NCBI RefSeq assembly: GCF_003610195.1
Contig: NZ_RAPO01000002.1
Span: 1,178,001 to 1,242,000, forward strand
DNA: 64,000 bases
Reading direction: 5' to 3'
Origin: Halopiger aswanensis
GTDB lineage: Archaea; Halobacteriota; Halobacteria; Halobacteriales; Natrialbaceae
Every line of letters starts with the position of its first letter. Position 1 is the first letter of the stretch. The position numbers and the translations under genes are program-made. The notes under the pieces are model-generated. The model was given only the letters and a program-made list of their open reading frames with translations, was not told the origin of the DNA and ran no database searches. Shown piece after piece: positions 28,602-36,710 of this stretch.

Positions 28602-29621
28602 TCAGAGCCCGACGCCCTCCGCAAGCAACTCGTGCGAGCGGACGACGTCCTCGTGCTCGGCGATCGTATTCTGCACGACCACGCTATCGACGGCGACGCG
28701 ATCCGTAAGCTGCTCGAGCAGCGCCGAAAGCGTCTCCGGACTCCCCGAAATCGAGCGCGACCACTCGCCCTCGGGGAGCGGGTTCGGCGTCGGCTCCGGC
28801 ACGCCGCCGAGTTCGTCGATCGCGGCCTCGACGGTCGGCGGCGAGCCGACCTCGCCGCGTTGCAGCCGCCTGTAGGTCGCCTCGGCCGTCGCCCGCTGTC
28901 GGGCCGCTTCCTGATCGGTCTCGGCGCAGGCGACGTTGATCGCGAGCATGCCCTGGGGGCTGTCCGGTCCCGCACCGACGTCCGAGGGCACGAAGTGCTC
29001 GCGGTACGTCTCGAAGGCCCGTTCGGCGAGATTCGGGCGGATGAACGCGGCGAAGCAGTACCGAAGGCCCAGTTTGCCCGCGATCTCGGCGCTCGAGGGG
29101 CTCGAGCCGAGGACCCACGCCTCGGGAACGTCGTCGGCCGAGCGGGGAAGCGAGATGTCGGCATAGGGGTGGTCCTCGGGGAAGCCGTCGTAGAGGTGGC
29201 TCACCGTCGCCTCGATCTTCTCGGCGTGGTCCTCGTCGGGATTCTGCTTGTGTCGGTCGGTCCCCAGCGCCTGATCAACTGCGGGGATGCCGGTCGCGCG
29301 GCCGAGGCCGAGGTCGACCCGCCCGGGCGCCATCGCGTCGAGCGACGCGAACGTTTCGGCGACCTTGAACGGCTGATAGTGGTTGAGCAGCACCGTCCCG
29401 GAGCCGATCCGTATCTCGTCGGTTTCGGCCGCGAGGTGGGCGATCAACGTCTCCGGCGTCGTGCTCGCGATGTGGTCGGCCATGCCGTGGTGTTCGGCCA
29501 CCCAGAATCGGTCGTAGCCGAGGTCTTCGGCCCGCCGGGCGAGATCGGTCGTGTTCGCGTACGCGTCGGTCGCGGTCCCGTCCTGCGGAACGGGTGCGAG
29601 ATCGACGATCGAGAGGTCCAT
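28602..29621 (-). CDS. LLM-class flavin/F420-dependent oxidoreductase
   Basis: A 339-residue TIM-barrel oxidoreductase of the luciferase-like monooxygenase class. It starts MDLSIVDLAPVPQDGTA, and the conserved RFWVAEHHGM and IGSGTVLLNHYQP segments identify the group related to bacterial YhbW/luciferase-alpha. The Met at 29621 fits the family, since upstream residues are Arg-rich and unlike it. Substrate unknown; archaeal members often use F420 or FMN. Stands alone between the sensor operon and the HdeD-like gene. Confidence 0.88.
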   Translation of the reverse strand: MDLSIVDLAPVPQDGTATDAYANTTDLARRAEDLGYDRFWVAEHHGMADHIASTTPETLIAHLAAETDEIRIGSGTVLLNHYQPFKVAETFASLDAMAPGRVDLGLGRATGIPAVDQALGTDRHKQNPDEDHAEKIEATVSHLYDGFPEDHPYADISLPRSADDVPEAWVLGSSPSSAEIAGKLGLRYCFAAFIRPNLAERAFETYREHFVPSDVGAGPDSPQGMLAINVACAETDQEAARQRATAEATYRRLQRGEVGSPPTVEAAIDELGGVPEPTPNPLPEGEWSRSISGSPETLSALLEQLTDRVAVDSVVVQNTIAEHEDVVRSHELLAEGVGL

Positions 29622-29715
29622 ACCGGCCGTCGGAATCCCGGCCCCAATAATCCGTTCGTCGCGGCGCCGGTTGCCGTCGCTCGAGGATCCTCGAGACATG
29701 CACAATAAAAGAAAG

Positions 29716-30312
29716 TTAGGCGCTGCGCGGTTCGGCCGCGGGCGGCGTCGACTCGTCGACGCGACGGCCCGAGATCGCGACGATACCCATCGAGAGGCCG
29801 GTCATGAACAGGCTGACGCCGACGAGGAGGCCGATCGCCCACGAGGCGGTGGCCGGGAAGCCGACCCAGAGGAGGCCGGCGAGGACCAGCGAGATGACGC
29901 CGCTGGCGACGATCGAAGTGCGTCCTGGCTGGCCGGCCATGCGCAGCCCCATCCACAGTTCCGCGACGCCGTCGGCCAGCAGGTAGCCCACTAACACGAG
30001 CGTCAGAGTCACGAGGCCGACGACCGGGTTCATGAAGGCGATAAGGCCGGCGAGGATCGCCACGACGGCGAGGGCTGCCTGCCAGATGCGTCCGCGCCAT
30101 CCGCGGGCCGTAACGGCGTGTGCACCGTGGACGACGCCGCTCAGCACGAGGAGGGCGCCGAAACCCATCGTCAGCGAGAGACCGGTCGCGAGCGGAAACG
30201 CGATCGCGAGGAGGCCGAGGAGGCCGACGACGGCACCCGCTATCGCGAGCGTGCGCCAGCCGTGTGCGAGAGAGTAGCCGTACGATTCGCCGTCAGTTGT
30301 CATCGAGTTCAT
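29716..30312 (-). CDS. HdeD/DUF308-family membrane protein
   Basis: A 198-residue protein with six hydrophobic spans and short loops, for example LAIAGAVVGLLGLLAIAFPL and GVISLVLAGLLWVGFP, the repeated two-helix pattern of DUF308 (HdeD, acid resistance in enterobacteria). The C-terminal tail is soluble and acidic (RRVDESTPPAAEPRSA). ATG at 30312 is preferred; a GTG at 30321 and an ATG at 30303 are alternatives. Divergent from dpsA. In haloarchaea its function is untested. Confidence 0.85.
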   Translation of the reverse strand: MNSMTTDGESYGYSLAHGWRTLAIAGAVVGLLGLLAIAFPLATGLSLTMGFGALLVLSGVVHGAHAVTARGWRGRIWQAALAVVAILAGLIAFMNPVVGLVTLTLVLVGYLLADGVAELWMGLRMAGQPGRTSIVASGVISLVLAGLLWVGFPATASWAIGLLVGVSLFMTGLSMGIVAISGRRVDESTPPAAEPRSA

Positions 30313-30622
30313 TTGACTCACCGGTAATAGCTACGCCGTCCGAGGAGATAAAACGAGTATACGGTTTGACAGTAGATCGCGGTTTCGGACCGGTCAGCGG
30401 ACGGGAGCGACCGTCTCGAGGCCGGTAGCCGTGTTTCTCCGCATTCGTCGATTCTCACGCACCGATCGAGAGTAAATCAAATAACGATATATCGAATCAT
30501 CCGATCGGCGACAAACGCCGACCCGATCGCGCACGTCGTTCGCGGCGCAGGTTTAGGTCGTGCGAAAAATTATAAGAATATTGAAAAGTTATAAGAGGGT
30601 ACGGACCCAAGCTGTAGTTGTC
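30313..30622. other. Divergent promoter region of the HdeD-like gene and dpsA
   Basis: No gene is seen here. On the dpsA side it contains a half-site TTTAGG at 30552-30557, identical to the arms of the palindromes near the DtxR-type gene, and two TATA-like blocks. The rest shows no repeat or hairpin of note. Confidence 0.5.
30569..30595 (+). promoter_or_regulatory. Twin TATA-like elements before dpsA
   Basis: TTATAAG occurs at 30570-30576 and GTTATAAG at 30588-30595, 19-20 bases apart. The second is about 30 bases before the ATG at 30623 and is the likely working TATA box for a leaderless transcript. The first might serve an alternative start. Confidence 0.55.
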
Positions 30623-31168
30623 ATGAACACGCAGAAGACCGTCCAACAGGAGGCCGGCACCGTCGAGGAGAACGCACTGCGACTCGAGCCCGAGAAGGCC
30701 GAACAGATCGTCGAGGCGCTGAACCGCGACCTCGCGGACGCGTACGTCCTCTACCACCAGCTTCACAAGCACCACTGGAACGTCGAAGGCGCCGAGTTCC
30801 TCGACATCCACGTCTTCCTCCAGGAAGTCTACGAGGACGTCGAGGAAGCCGCCGACGACGTCGCCGAGCGGCTGCAGGCCCTGGGCGGCGTTCCGCACGC
30901 CAACATGACGACGCTCGCCGAGAAGGCGACCGTCGAACCCGAGGACGAAGACGTCTACGACATCCGCACCTCGCTGGCGAACGACCTCGAGATGATGGGC
31001 GACATCATCGAGAGCTACCGCGAGCACATCGAACTCGCCGAAGGACTGGGCGACCACGCGACGTCTCAGATGCTGCGCGAACAGCTCGAGACCATCGAGG
31101 AACACGCCCACCACATCGAGCACTACCTCGAGGACGATACGCTCGTGCTCGAGTCGGCGACCCACTAA
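30623..31168 (+). CDS. dpsA: DNA-protecting ferritin-like protein DpsA
   Basis: A 181-residue Dps-family ferritin that stores iron and protects DNA from Fenton damage. It begins MNTQKTVQQEAGTVEENALRL, and the four-helix core holds LYHQLHKHHWNVEG with the ferroxidase His, followed by FLDIHVFLQEVYEDVEEAADD. The C-terminus is His-rich (EEHAHHIEHYLEDD). ATG at 30623 is the DpsA start; in-frame sequence upstream is promoter. A T-run at 31196-31200 may end the transcript. A half-palindrome 66 bases upstream and a nearby DtxR-type regulator suggest iron control, as known for DpsA in Halobacterium. Confidence 0.95.
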   Translation: MNTQKTVQQEAGTVEENALRLEPEKAEQIVEALNRDLADAYVLYHQLHKHHWNVEGAEFLDIHVFLQEVYEDVEEAADDVAERLQALGGVPHANMTTLAEKATVEPEDEDVYDIRTSLANDLEMMGDIIESYREHIELAEGLGDHATSQMLREQLETIEEHAHHIEHYLEDDTLVLESATH

Positions 31169-31195
31169 CGCTACCGGTTCTCGCGCTGCAACCAG

Positions 31196-31200
31196 TTTTT
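31196..31200 (+). terminator. T-run after dpsA
   Basis: Five T about 28 bases past the stop codon, with TTTT again shortly after. Plausible archaeal terminator of the dpsA message. Confidence 0.4.
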
Positions 31201-31273
31201 CTGCCGTTTTCGATCGGATCAGACGGAAAGACCTGAGGATATCACTGACTGCCGAACAGGCACAGTAACGCCG

Positions 31274-31456
31274 CTACCGAGAGACGTCGATCGTCGTATC
31301 GCTCGCGATCCAGCCCTCGGTGTTGTCCGCCTCGATGAAGATCGTCTGCCCCGGACGGCTCTCACAGATCGAGATGTCGGGAACGGTCCGTTCATCAGCT
31401 GGACCGTCTCGATCCTGAGCGTCGTCCGTGTCGTGTGGTCGGGTAGCGTTCGTCAT
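31274..31456 (-). CDS. Small acidic haloarchaeal protein, 60 aa, under a DtxR-type box
   Basis: The N-terminal half is disordered and acidic (TRPHDTDDAQDRDGPADE) and the C-terminal half structured: DISICESRPGQTIFIEADN then EGWIASDTTIDVSR. The W-I-x-S-D ending resembles short haloarchaeal proteins of the DUF7331 type, but I am not sure of the family. A perfect palindrome TTTAGG-N4-CCTAAA lies 9 to 24 bases before the start codon, where a bound repressor would block transcription. It is probably iron- or manganese-regulated. Function unknown. Confidence 0.62.
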   Translation of the reverse strand: MTNATRPHDTDDAQDRDGPADERTVPDISICESRPGQTIFIEADNTEGWIASDTTIDVSR

Positions 31457-31464
31457 TGCGAGTG

Positions 31465-31480
31465 TTTAGGTGGGCCTAAA
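31465..31480. promoter_or_regulatory. DtxR-type palindrome 1 (TTTAGG-N4-CCTAAA)
   Basis: TTTAGGTGGGCCTAAA, a perfect inverted repeat in its arms, 9 bases upstream of the small acidic gene. It matches the general form of IdeR/DtxR/SirR operators. Confidence 0.7.
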
Positions 31481-31556
31481 ACAAAAGCGTATGGGTCGTC
31501 GCCGTAGATTGCGAGCCGATCGCTGCAATCGGCCGGACACGGCGGAGACGGTGGTG

Positions 31557-31967
31557 TCAGGACCCCTCGAGGGGCGACTGAACTACGTCGTCGTCGATCG
31601 ACTCGGCAGCGTCGCCCTCGAGCAGCGTCTCGGCGACCCGCTCGGTGACGACGGGACTGACGCTGCCGGCGAGTTCCAGCGCCTCCGCCTCGGGGTTCTC
31701 GAGGTCGAGCACCTCGCGGAAGAACTGCGACAGCACGGCGTACGTTTCGTACAGTTCTTCGGCCGTCTCCCGGCCCTCCGCTGTGAGCGTCGCGCCCTCG
31801 TAGGGTTCGTACTCGAGGAGCCCTCGCGTCTCGAGTCGCTGGAGCATCTCGGTCGCGGCCGCTGGGGACCGGTCGAGTGCGTCGGCGACGTGGCCCGGCG
31901 AGACCGGCTCGCTCCGGGTTCTCGAGGCGCGATAGATGACGAGCAGGTACTGGGATTCACTCGTCAT
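31557..31967 (-). CDS. DtxR-family metal-dependent regulator (compact)
   Basis: A 136-residue regulator. The winged helix (residues 1-65) includes YLLVIYRASRTRSEPVSPGHV, ALDRSPAAATEMLQRLETRG and LLEYEPYEGATLTAEG, the DtxR DNA-binding pattern. The dimerisation/metal region (65-120) has the family's LSQFFREVLDL block. It lacks the C-terminal FeoA/SH3 domain of full DtxR. The Cys/His metal ligands are poorly conserved (no Cys at all), so metal sensing may differ from classical IdeR. It probably binds the TTTAGG palindromes on both sides. Resembles haloarchaeal SirR/Idr-type regulators. Confidence 0.85.
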   Translation of the reverse strand: MTSESQYLLVIYRASRTRSEPVSPGHVADALDRSPAAATEMLQRLETRGLLEYEPYEGATLTAEGRETAEELYETYAVLSQFFREVLDLENPEAEALELAGSVSPVVTERVAETLLEGDAAESIDDDVVQSPLEGS

Positions 31968-32138
31968 GCGACCCCGCGGCGGTACTCGATGCTGGTTCGG
32001 GAGTATCGGTGCGGGAGTCGGCCTCGCGAACGGGAACGCGTCCGAGCGTAACGCGCTCGTCGGTCCGCACGATGTCGGCGGTCAGAACGGCGCCCGACGC
32101 CGTGGCTACTGTCCGTCACAGGAGCGCCTTCCATGTGA

Positions 32139-32154
32139 TTTAGGCACCCCTAAA
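32139..32154. promoter_or_regulatory. DtxR-type palindrome 2
   Basis: TTTAGGCACCCCTAAA, with identical arms TTTAGG and CCTAAA and a 4-base spacer, as in palindrome 1. Confidence 0.7.
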
Positions 32155-32174
32155 CAACCAAAGTAGTTTCGGAT

Positions 32175-32190
32175 TTTAGGCCACCCTAAA
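32175..32190. promoter_or_regulatory. DtxR-type palindrome 3
   Basis: TTTAGGCCACCCTAAA, same arms and spacer, 36 bp centre-to-centre from palindrome 2. Confidence 0.7.
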
Positions 32191-32293
32191 CCACCGGTGT
32201 TCGATAGCGGTGATGTTGTCGAACGCATGACGCGACGTCGCCAAGCCGATAACCAACGAAACGACGAGGGTGCTCGAGCGAGAACGAACGGGC

Positions 32294-32440
32294 GTGACCG
32301 GGAGCGAAGAGAGAGCCGACGGGGACGCGGACGGAAGCGGGCAAGACCGCCAAGAACGGCGTAAGTGCGATCTCTGCGGCGCGGACGTACCCGCGGCGAG
32401 CTATCACGAACATCTGCTCAAGGAGTGTCCGGGGCGGTGA
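32294..32440 (+). CDS. Small zinc-finger protein, GTG start, 48 aa
   Basis: Missed if only ATG starts are considered. From GTG at 32294 the frame reads (M)TGSEERADGDADGSGQDRQE, then RRKCDLCGADVPAASYHEH and LLKECPGR, then stop. The core has C-x2-C near the middle and His-x-His with a final Cys, a C2H2/C2HC-like single finger. An in-frame GTG at 32270 would add eight residues. The acidic N-terminus is typical of haloarchaeal soluble proteins. Two DtxR-type palindromes lie 80-155 bases upstream. Role unknown; possibly a metal-responsive small protein. Confidence 0.62.
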   Translation: MTGSEERADGDADGSGQDRQERRKCDLCGADVPAASYHEHLLKECPGR

Positions 32441-32461
32441 CCGAACCGACGTTCGAAGACG

Positions 32462-34213
32462 CTACTTCTCCTCGACGTGGCGCACTTCGGCCGCGATGCC
32501 GCGCGTACTTTCGGCCATCTCCCGGCCGAACATCTCGGCGCGGCCGACGGCGAAGGCCCTCGGCCCCTCGACGATGACCTCGTCGCCGACGCGGATGTCT
32601 TCGTCGGCGTCGACGACGCCCGGCGCGAGCACGCTACCGTGGGGGACGAAGCCGTCGATCTCGACGCGCTTGACCGGCGCGTCGCTCTCGAGCCAGCGGC
32701 GCGCGCCCTCGAGCGTAAAGGAGAGGGTGCCGTACTGCGGCACCATCGTCGCGAGTTGCTCGTCGTCGCCGTCCCGAACCTGGATCTTCGGGTAGCGACT
32801 CGTCGTCTGGATGTCCTCGAAGAGGTCGTCGCCGGCGCCGTCGCCGAGCAGGTAGTCCGCGATGGCGCGGACGGTGTTGTGCTCGCGCTCGCGCTTGGAG
32901 TACTTGAGTTCGCCCGACAGCGCCGTTCCGAGGTTCGAGAGGGACTCGTCGTCGGTCGGGTGCTCCGCGACGGTGTAGGTGATATCGAGCTCGAGTTCGT
33001 CCTCGACGCGCTCGACGATGTCGCGGTAGCCCTCGTCCGGAACGTGGGCGATGATTTCGGGGTACTCGTTGCGCTCGAGGTAGCGTCGCAGCACCTCGCT
33101 GACGAACCGCTTCTCGTCTTCGGACCAGCGGCCGGTGACGACGGTGTCGTAGTGTTGAGCCGGGTAGGTCGTCTCGAGTTCCTGCGGGACGACGCCGATC
33201 GGCGAGGTCATCGAGACGAGGTGGGCGCGCCACTGGATGATGTCGTGGAACTGCCGGTGGCTCTGGGACTCGCTGTAGGGCTTGGTGGCCGAGCAGGGCA
33301 CCAGCACGAGCGGGTTGTCGAAGCGGTTGCGGTACCTCGTGGTCACGCGGTCGGCGAAGCGCTGGATCTCGACGCGCCGGAGGGTGTCCTCGGTCGCCGC
33401 CGAAATCTGGGCGTCCCGGAGGATGGGCGTGCGCTCCTCGAGGTACCCCCACTGGTCGTCCAGTTCCCGCATGGCGGCGGTGAGCCACTGGTCGTGGCGG
33501 GCCTGGCCCTCGACGTAATCGCGAAGCCGGCCGTCCCGAATCCGCCGGCGGACGATCGCCAGTTCCGACTCGAGGGCGTTGCGGTTGTGCTCGGCGCAGT
33601 CCTCGCGGGTGAACTCCTCGCGGGGTTGCTGGCATGCGGGGCAGTTACAGGGCAGTTCCTCGAGGTCCTCGAGGAAGTAGGCCTCGTCGGTGGTGAGATA
33701 GCGCCCCTCCGTCCCCTTCACGACGGCCGCCGTCGCGTCGAAGATGTCGACGCCGACGTAGGCCAGCAGGGCGACGTTGCGCGGCGTCGCGACGCCCGAG
33801 AACAGCAAGGCGGTGTCGGTCGGGATCTCCTCGCGGACGTTCACGACGGTCTCGACCAGCGCCGCGCCGTGGCCCATCGCGGACTGGACGTCCGAGACGG
33901 CGTAGGCGTCGGTGCCGTGATCGTCGACGTGGTCGCTCGAGACGACGGCGACGCTGGGGTAGTCGACGTCGGGGTAGTCGACGGCGAAGGATTCCTGCAC
34001 TTCGTCGGCGGTGCCGCCGGGGAACGCGCGGTGCGGAAGGACGGTGAGTTTCGAGTCGTCACCCTCGGGGATCTCGCGAGAGTTGCTCCACAGCGAGCCC
34101 GCGTCCTCGAGCAGGTCGTCGACGAGCGCGGGGGTCGTGTGGGACTCAGTGAGTCGCAACTCGCCCACGCGCGCGGCCCCGTCGCGCTCGTGTACTTCGA
34201 AATACTCGGTCAT
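32462..34213 (-). CDS. arcS: Archaeosine synthase ArcS
   Basis: A 583-residue enzyme that acts after TgtA on preQ0-modified position 15 of tRNA to complete archaeosine. The N-terminal half resembles TgtA with a Zn site (CNCPACQQP) but lacks transglycosylase activity in the family. The diagnostic PCSATKPYSESQSHRQFH segment lies in the middle, and a C-terminal PUA RNA-binding domain (about residues 505-580) contains VEIDGFVPHGSVLAPGV. The Met at 34213 fits the family. Its partner TgtA is encoded 3.6 kb upstream on the same strand, with antiporter and regulator genes in between. Confidence 0.93.
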   Translation of the reverse strand: MTEYFEVHERDGAARVGELRLTESHTTPALVDDLLEDAGSLWSNSREIPEGDDSKLTVLPHRAFPGGTADEVQESFAVDYPDVDYPSVAVVSSDHVDDHGTDAYAVSDVQSAMGHGAALVETVVNVREEIPTDTALLFSGVATPRNVALLAYVGVDIFDATAAVVKGTEGRYLTTDEAYFLEDLEELPCNCPACQQPREEFTREDCAEHNRNALESELAIVRRRIRDGRLRDYVEGQARHDQWLTAAMRELDDQWGYLEERTPILRDAQISAATEDTLRRVEIQRFADRVTTRYRNRFDNPLVLVPCSATKPYSESQSHRQFHDIIQWRAHLVSMTSPIGVVPQELETTYPAQHYDTVVTGRWSEDEKRFVSEVLRRYLERNEYPEIIAHVPDEGYRDIVERVEDELELDITYTVAEHPTDDESLSNLGTALSGELKYSKREREHNTVRAIADYLLGDGAGDDLFEDIQTTSRYPKIQVRDGDDEQLATMVPQYGTLSFTLEGARRWLESDAPVKRVEIDGFVPHGSVLAPGVVDADEDIRVGDEVIVEGPRAFAVGRAEMFGREMAESTRGIAAEVRHVEEK

Positions 34214-34277
34214 ACCCGAACTGGGTGGGGGAACGCGAAAGAGGCTGTCGGTCGCGTCCGACGGCGGCTACAACCGC

Positions 34278-36038
34278 TCACCCGCCGAACGTCGCGAAGA
34301 CGAAGACCAGCCCCAGGTAGGCGACGACGATCCCGACTGCGACGAGGGGAATCGTCTCGAGGACGCCGTAGGAGCCGTTGCCGATCGAGCGGTCGCGCCG
34401 GGTCGCGGCGTCGCCGCTCGCGGGTTCGGTATCGACGCCGCCGTCGATCTCGTCGGTCGTCGGCATCACCTCGGGCAGCCCCTTCCGGTTCGCGTCCCAT
34501 TTGTTGAGCGCGACTACCGCGACCGCGGTCGCGATGAACGCGAACGGCAGCAGGACGAACGGCGACGTGAGTCCGATGCCGTACAGCAGGAGCGTCACGA
34601 CCGTGATGCCCGCGGCGGTACACGCGAACGGAATCTGCGTGTTGACGTGGTCGATGTGGTCCGACCCCGCGAAGATCGAGGACATCACCGTCGTGTCGCT
34701 GATCGGCGAGCAGTGGTCGCCCCAGATAGCGCCGCCGAACAGGACCCCGAGGACGACCGGCAGGATCGACGCGTCGGCGAGTTCGTACCCCAGCGGAATC
34801 GCCAGCGGCGTCAGGATGGCCATCGTCCCCCACGAGGTGCCGGTCGTGAACGCGACGAACATCGCCGCGGCGAAGATCAGGATCGGGAGGAAGGAGCCGG
34901 GGACGCCGCTCCCGACGAGCACGTCGACGATGAAGTCGGCGGTGCCGACCTGATCGGCGGCGTGGCCGATCGCCCACGCGAGGACGATGATCGCGACGGC
35001 GATCATCATCGTCTTGAAGCCGTCGATGATCGTATCGCTGGCCTCCTCGAGGCTCATCGTCCGGAACGCAAGCGCGCCGGCCATCCCGACGACCATGAAC
35101 GCGAACGCGCCGTAGAGCAGGCCGAGCGCGACGTCGGTCTCCTGGAAGGCGGTCGCGACGTCGACGCCGGGCTCGTGGCCGCCGCCGAGCCACCACATCG
35201 CGACCAGCCCGACGACCAGCAGCGCCAGAATCGGCGCGAAGAAGTTAACCAGCGTCGGGTTCTGCTCGCTCGGCTCGCCGACGTCGCTCGAGACGTCCGA
35301 CAGCGGCGTCGCGTCCTCGCGGATCGTCTCCTTCCGGCTGCGGGCGCGCCACTCGGCGTCGAGCATGGGGCCGTAGAACCGCTGGGTGATCGCGATGAAC
35401 CCGACCATGAAGAAGGCGAGCAGACAGTAGATGTTCCACGGGATGCTCTGGAGGAACAGGCCGAACGCCGACAGTCCGAGGTCGTCGAGGGTGACGCGGG
35501 CGGCCTCGAAGCCGACGATGATCATCGAGACCTGGTAGCCGATCCAGTTCGAGACCGGGCCGAACGTGGTCACGGGCGAGGTCGTGGAGTCGAGGGCGTA
35601 CGCGTGCATCTCGCGGGAGCTGTAGTTGTCTTCGGCGAGTTCCCGCGTCGCGTTGCCGGTGACGATGGTGCTCGTGTACGAGTCGAAGAAGATGAAGATC
35701 CCGATGAGCCACGTCAGGATCTGGGAGTCTCGAGCCGTGTTCACGCGGTGGCCGATCCAGTTCTGCAGCGCGATGACGCCGCCGGAGCGGTAGATGAAGG
35801 CCGCGCCGGCGCCCATGAACAGGATCAGGATGAGGAACCGCGTGTCGAACGGATCGCGGACGACCTCGACGATCCAGTCGATCGACAGGGCCGTCGCGGC
35901 GATCGGATTCCAGCCGGCGACCATCAACGCGCCGATCCAAACGCCTGCGAACAGCGACACCAGCACCTGCCGCGTGTACATCGCGAGTCCGATCGCGAGC
36001 AGCGGCGGTGCCAGCGCTAGTACACCGTATTCCGACAT
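34278..36038 (-). CDS. NhaC-family Na+/H+ antiporter
   Basis: A 586-residue membrane protein with about 12 hydrophobic spans. Family landmarks are FFDSYTSTIVTGNATREL, TGTSWGTMAILTPLAIPL and FGGAIWGDHCSPISDTTVMS, the GDxCSPxSDT motif of the NhaC group. Acidic cytoplasmic loops lie near residues 235-260 and 530-560. Expels Na+ in exchange for protons, important for salt and pH balance. Possibly regulated on its own: TTTTTAGAGGGACATAATAAG lies just upstream on the plus reading, an AT-rich promoter zone. It sits between arcS and a TRAM protein. Confidence 0.9.
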   Translation of the reverse strand: MSEYGVLALAPPLLAIGLAMYTRQVLVSLFAGVWIGALMVAGWNPIAATALSIDWIVEVVRDPFDTRFLILILFMGAGAAFIYRSGGVIALQNWIGHRVNTARDSQILTWLIGIFIFFDSYTSTIVTGNATRELAEDNYSSREMHAYALDSTTSPVTTFGPVSNWIGYQVSMIIVGFEAARVTLDDLGLSAFGLFLQSIPWNIYCLLAFFMVGFIAITQRFYGPMLDAEWRARSRKETIREDATPLSDVSSDVGEPSEQNPTLVNFFAPILALLVVGLVAMWWLGGGHEPGVDVATAFQETDVALGLLYGAFAFMVVGMAGALAFRTMSLEEASDTIIDGFKTMMIAVAIIVLAWAIGHAADQVGTADFIVDVLVGSGVPGSFLPILIFAAAMFVAFTTGTSWGTMAILTPLAIPLGYELADASILPVVLGVLFGGAIWGDHCSPISDTTVMSSIFAGSDHIDHVNTQIPFACTAAGITVVTLLLYGIGLTSPFVLLPFAFIATAVAVVALNKWDANRKGLPEVMPTTDEIDGGVDTEPASGDAATRRDRSIGNGSYGVLETIPLVAVGIVVAYLGLVFVFATFGG

Positions 36039-36221
36039 ACGATCCGTGATTTTTAGAGGGACATAATAAGTGTGTGGTGTGTTGGCTAGCGAGAGTTTGA
36101 CAAGTCAGTTCGCGGTGCCGCCGAGACGGCGTACCGCGTTGGCAGCGCTCGAGGGCAGAAGGGAACGTGAAGACCGAGAGAAAGACGGCAGCGAACGGAC
36201 GTAACCGACCACACCGTCGGA

Positions 36222-36584
36222 TCAGGCAGTCTCGAGGAACCGCGCCGTCGCCGACGTGTGCCCGCGGTTGAACGAGAGGATCTTGATCTCGATCACGTCG
36301 CCCGCCGCGACGCTCGAGGGGACGTCCTCGACGAAGACGACGAACCCCTCGATCTTGCAGACGGCGTGACGATCACCGGAGTGGTGCTCGGTGAACTCGT
36401 GGACGGCGACCGCTTCCACGTCGCCGATGTCGACCGGCGGCTCGCGCTCCTGAGCCTCGCGGTGGCGTCGCCACGATTTGAGGCGGTCCGTCGACCGGAG
36501 CCCGCCGACGACGCGGGGCAGGAGCCACGTCGCAACGACGAGGGCGACGACAAGCACGAGGACGGCAGCCACGAGCCCGAGCAT
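36222..36584 (-). CDS. Membrane-anchored TRAM-domain protein
   Basis: A 120-residue protein with an N-terminal span (residues 2-24, LGLVAAVLVLVVALVVATW) and a C-terminal TRAM domain (about 55-120) with VHEFTEHHSGDRHAVCKIEGFV and DVIEIKILSFNRGHTSA pieces. TRAM domains bind RNA, often tRNA, and small archaeal TRAM proteins act as RNA chaperones. The membrane anchor is unusual for them. An alternative start further upstream is possible, but the region before 36584 is Thr/Arg-rich. Divergent from the Lrp gene. Confidence 0.83.
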   Translation of the reverse strand: MLGLVAAVLVLVVALVVATWLLPRVVGGLRSTDRLKSWRRHREAQEREPPVDIGDVEAVAVHEFTEHHSGDRHAVCKIEGFVVFVEDVPSSVAAGDVIEIKILSFNRGHTSATARFLETA

Positions 36585-36710
36585 CGTTCTCGTGCGTGTC
36601 AGAGAGCCCCACCACCTTGGACGTTCTGATCCGTTGGCTGGACCCGGCTGGCGGTATCGCTCACAGCCGACGAACCAAAAGCGCTTCTCGCTGGACGAAA
36701 AACGGAGCCT

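Larger units (their letters stand above)
31968..32269. other. Intergenic region with two further DtxR-type palindromes
   Basis: No supported gene. It contains palindromes 2 and 3, centred 36 bp apart, between the regulator (start 31967, minus) and the small zinc-finger gene (start about 32270-32294, plus). The boxes are 172 bases from the regulator start and about 80-100 from the zinc-finger start, so the latter may be the main target. Confidence 0.55.
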
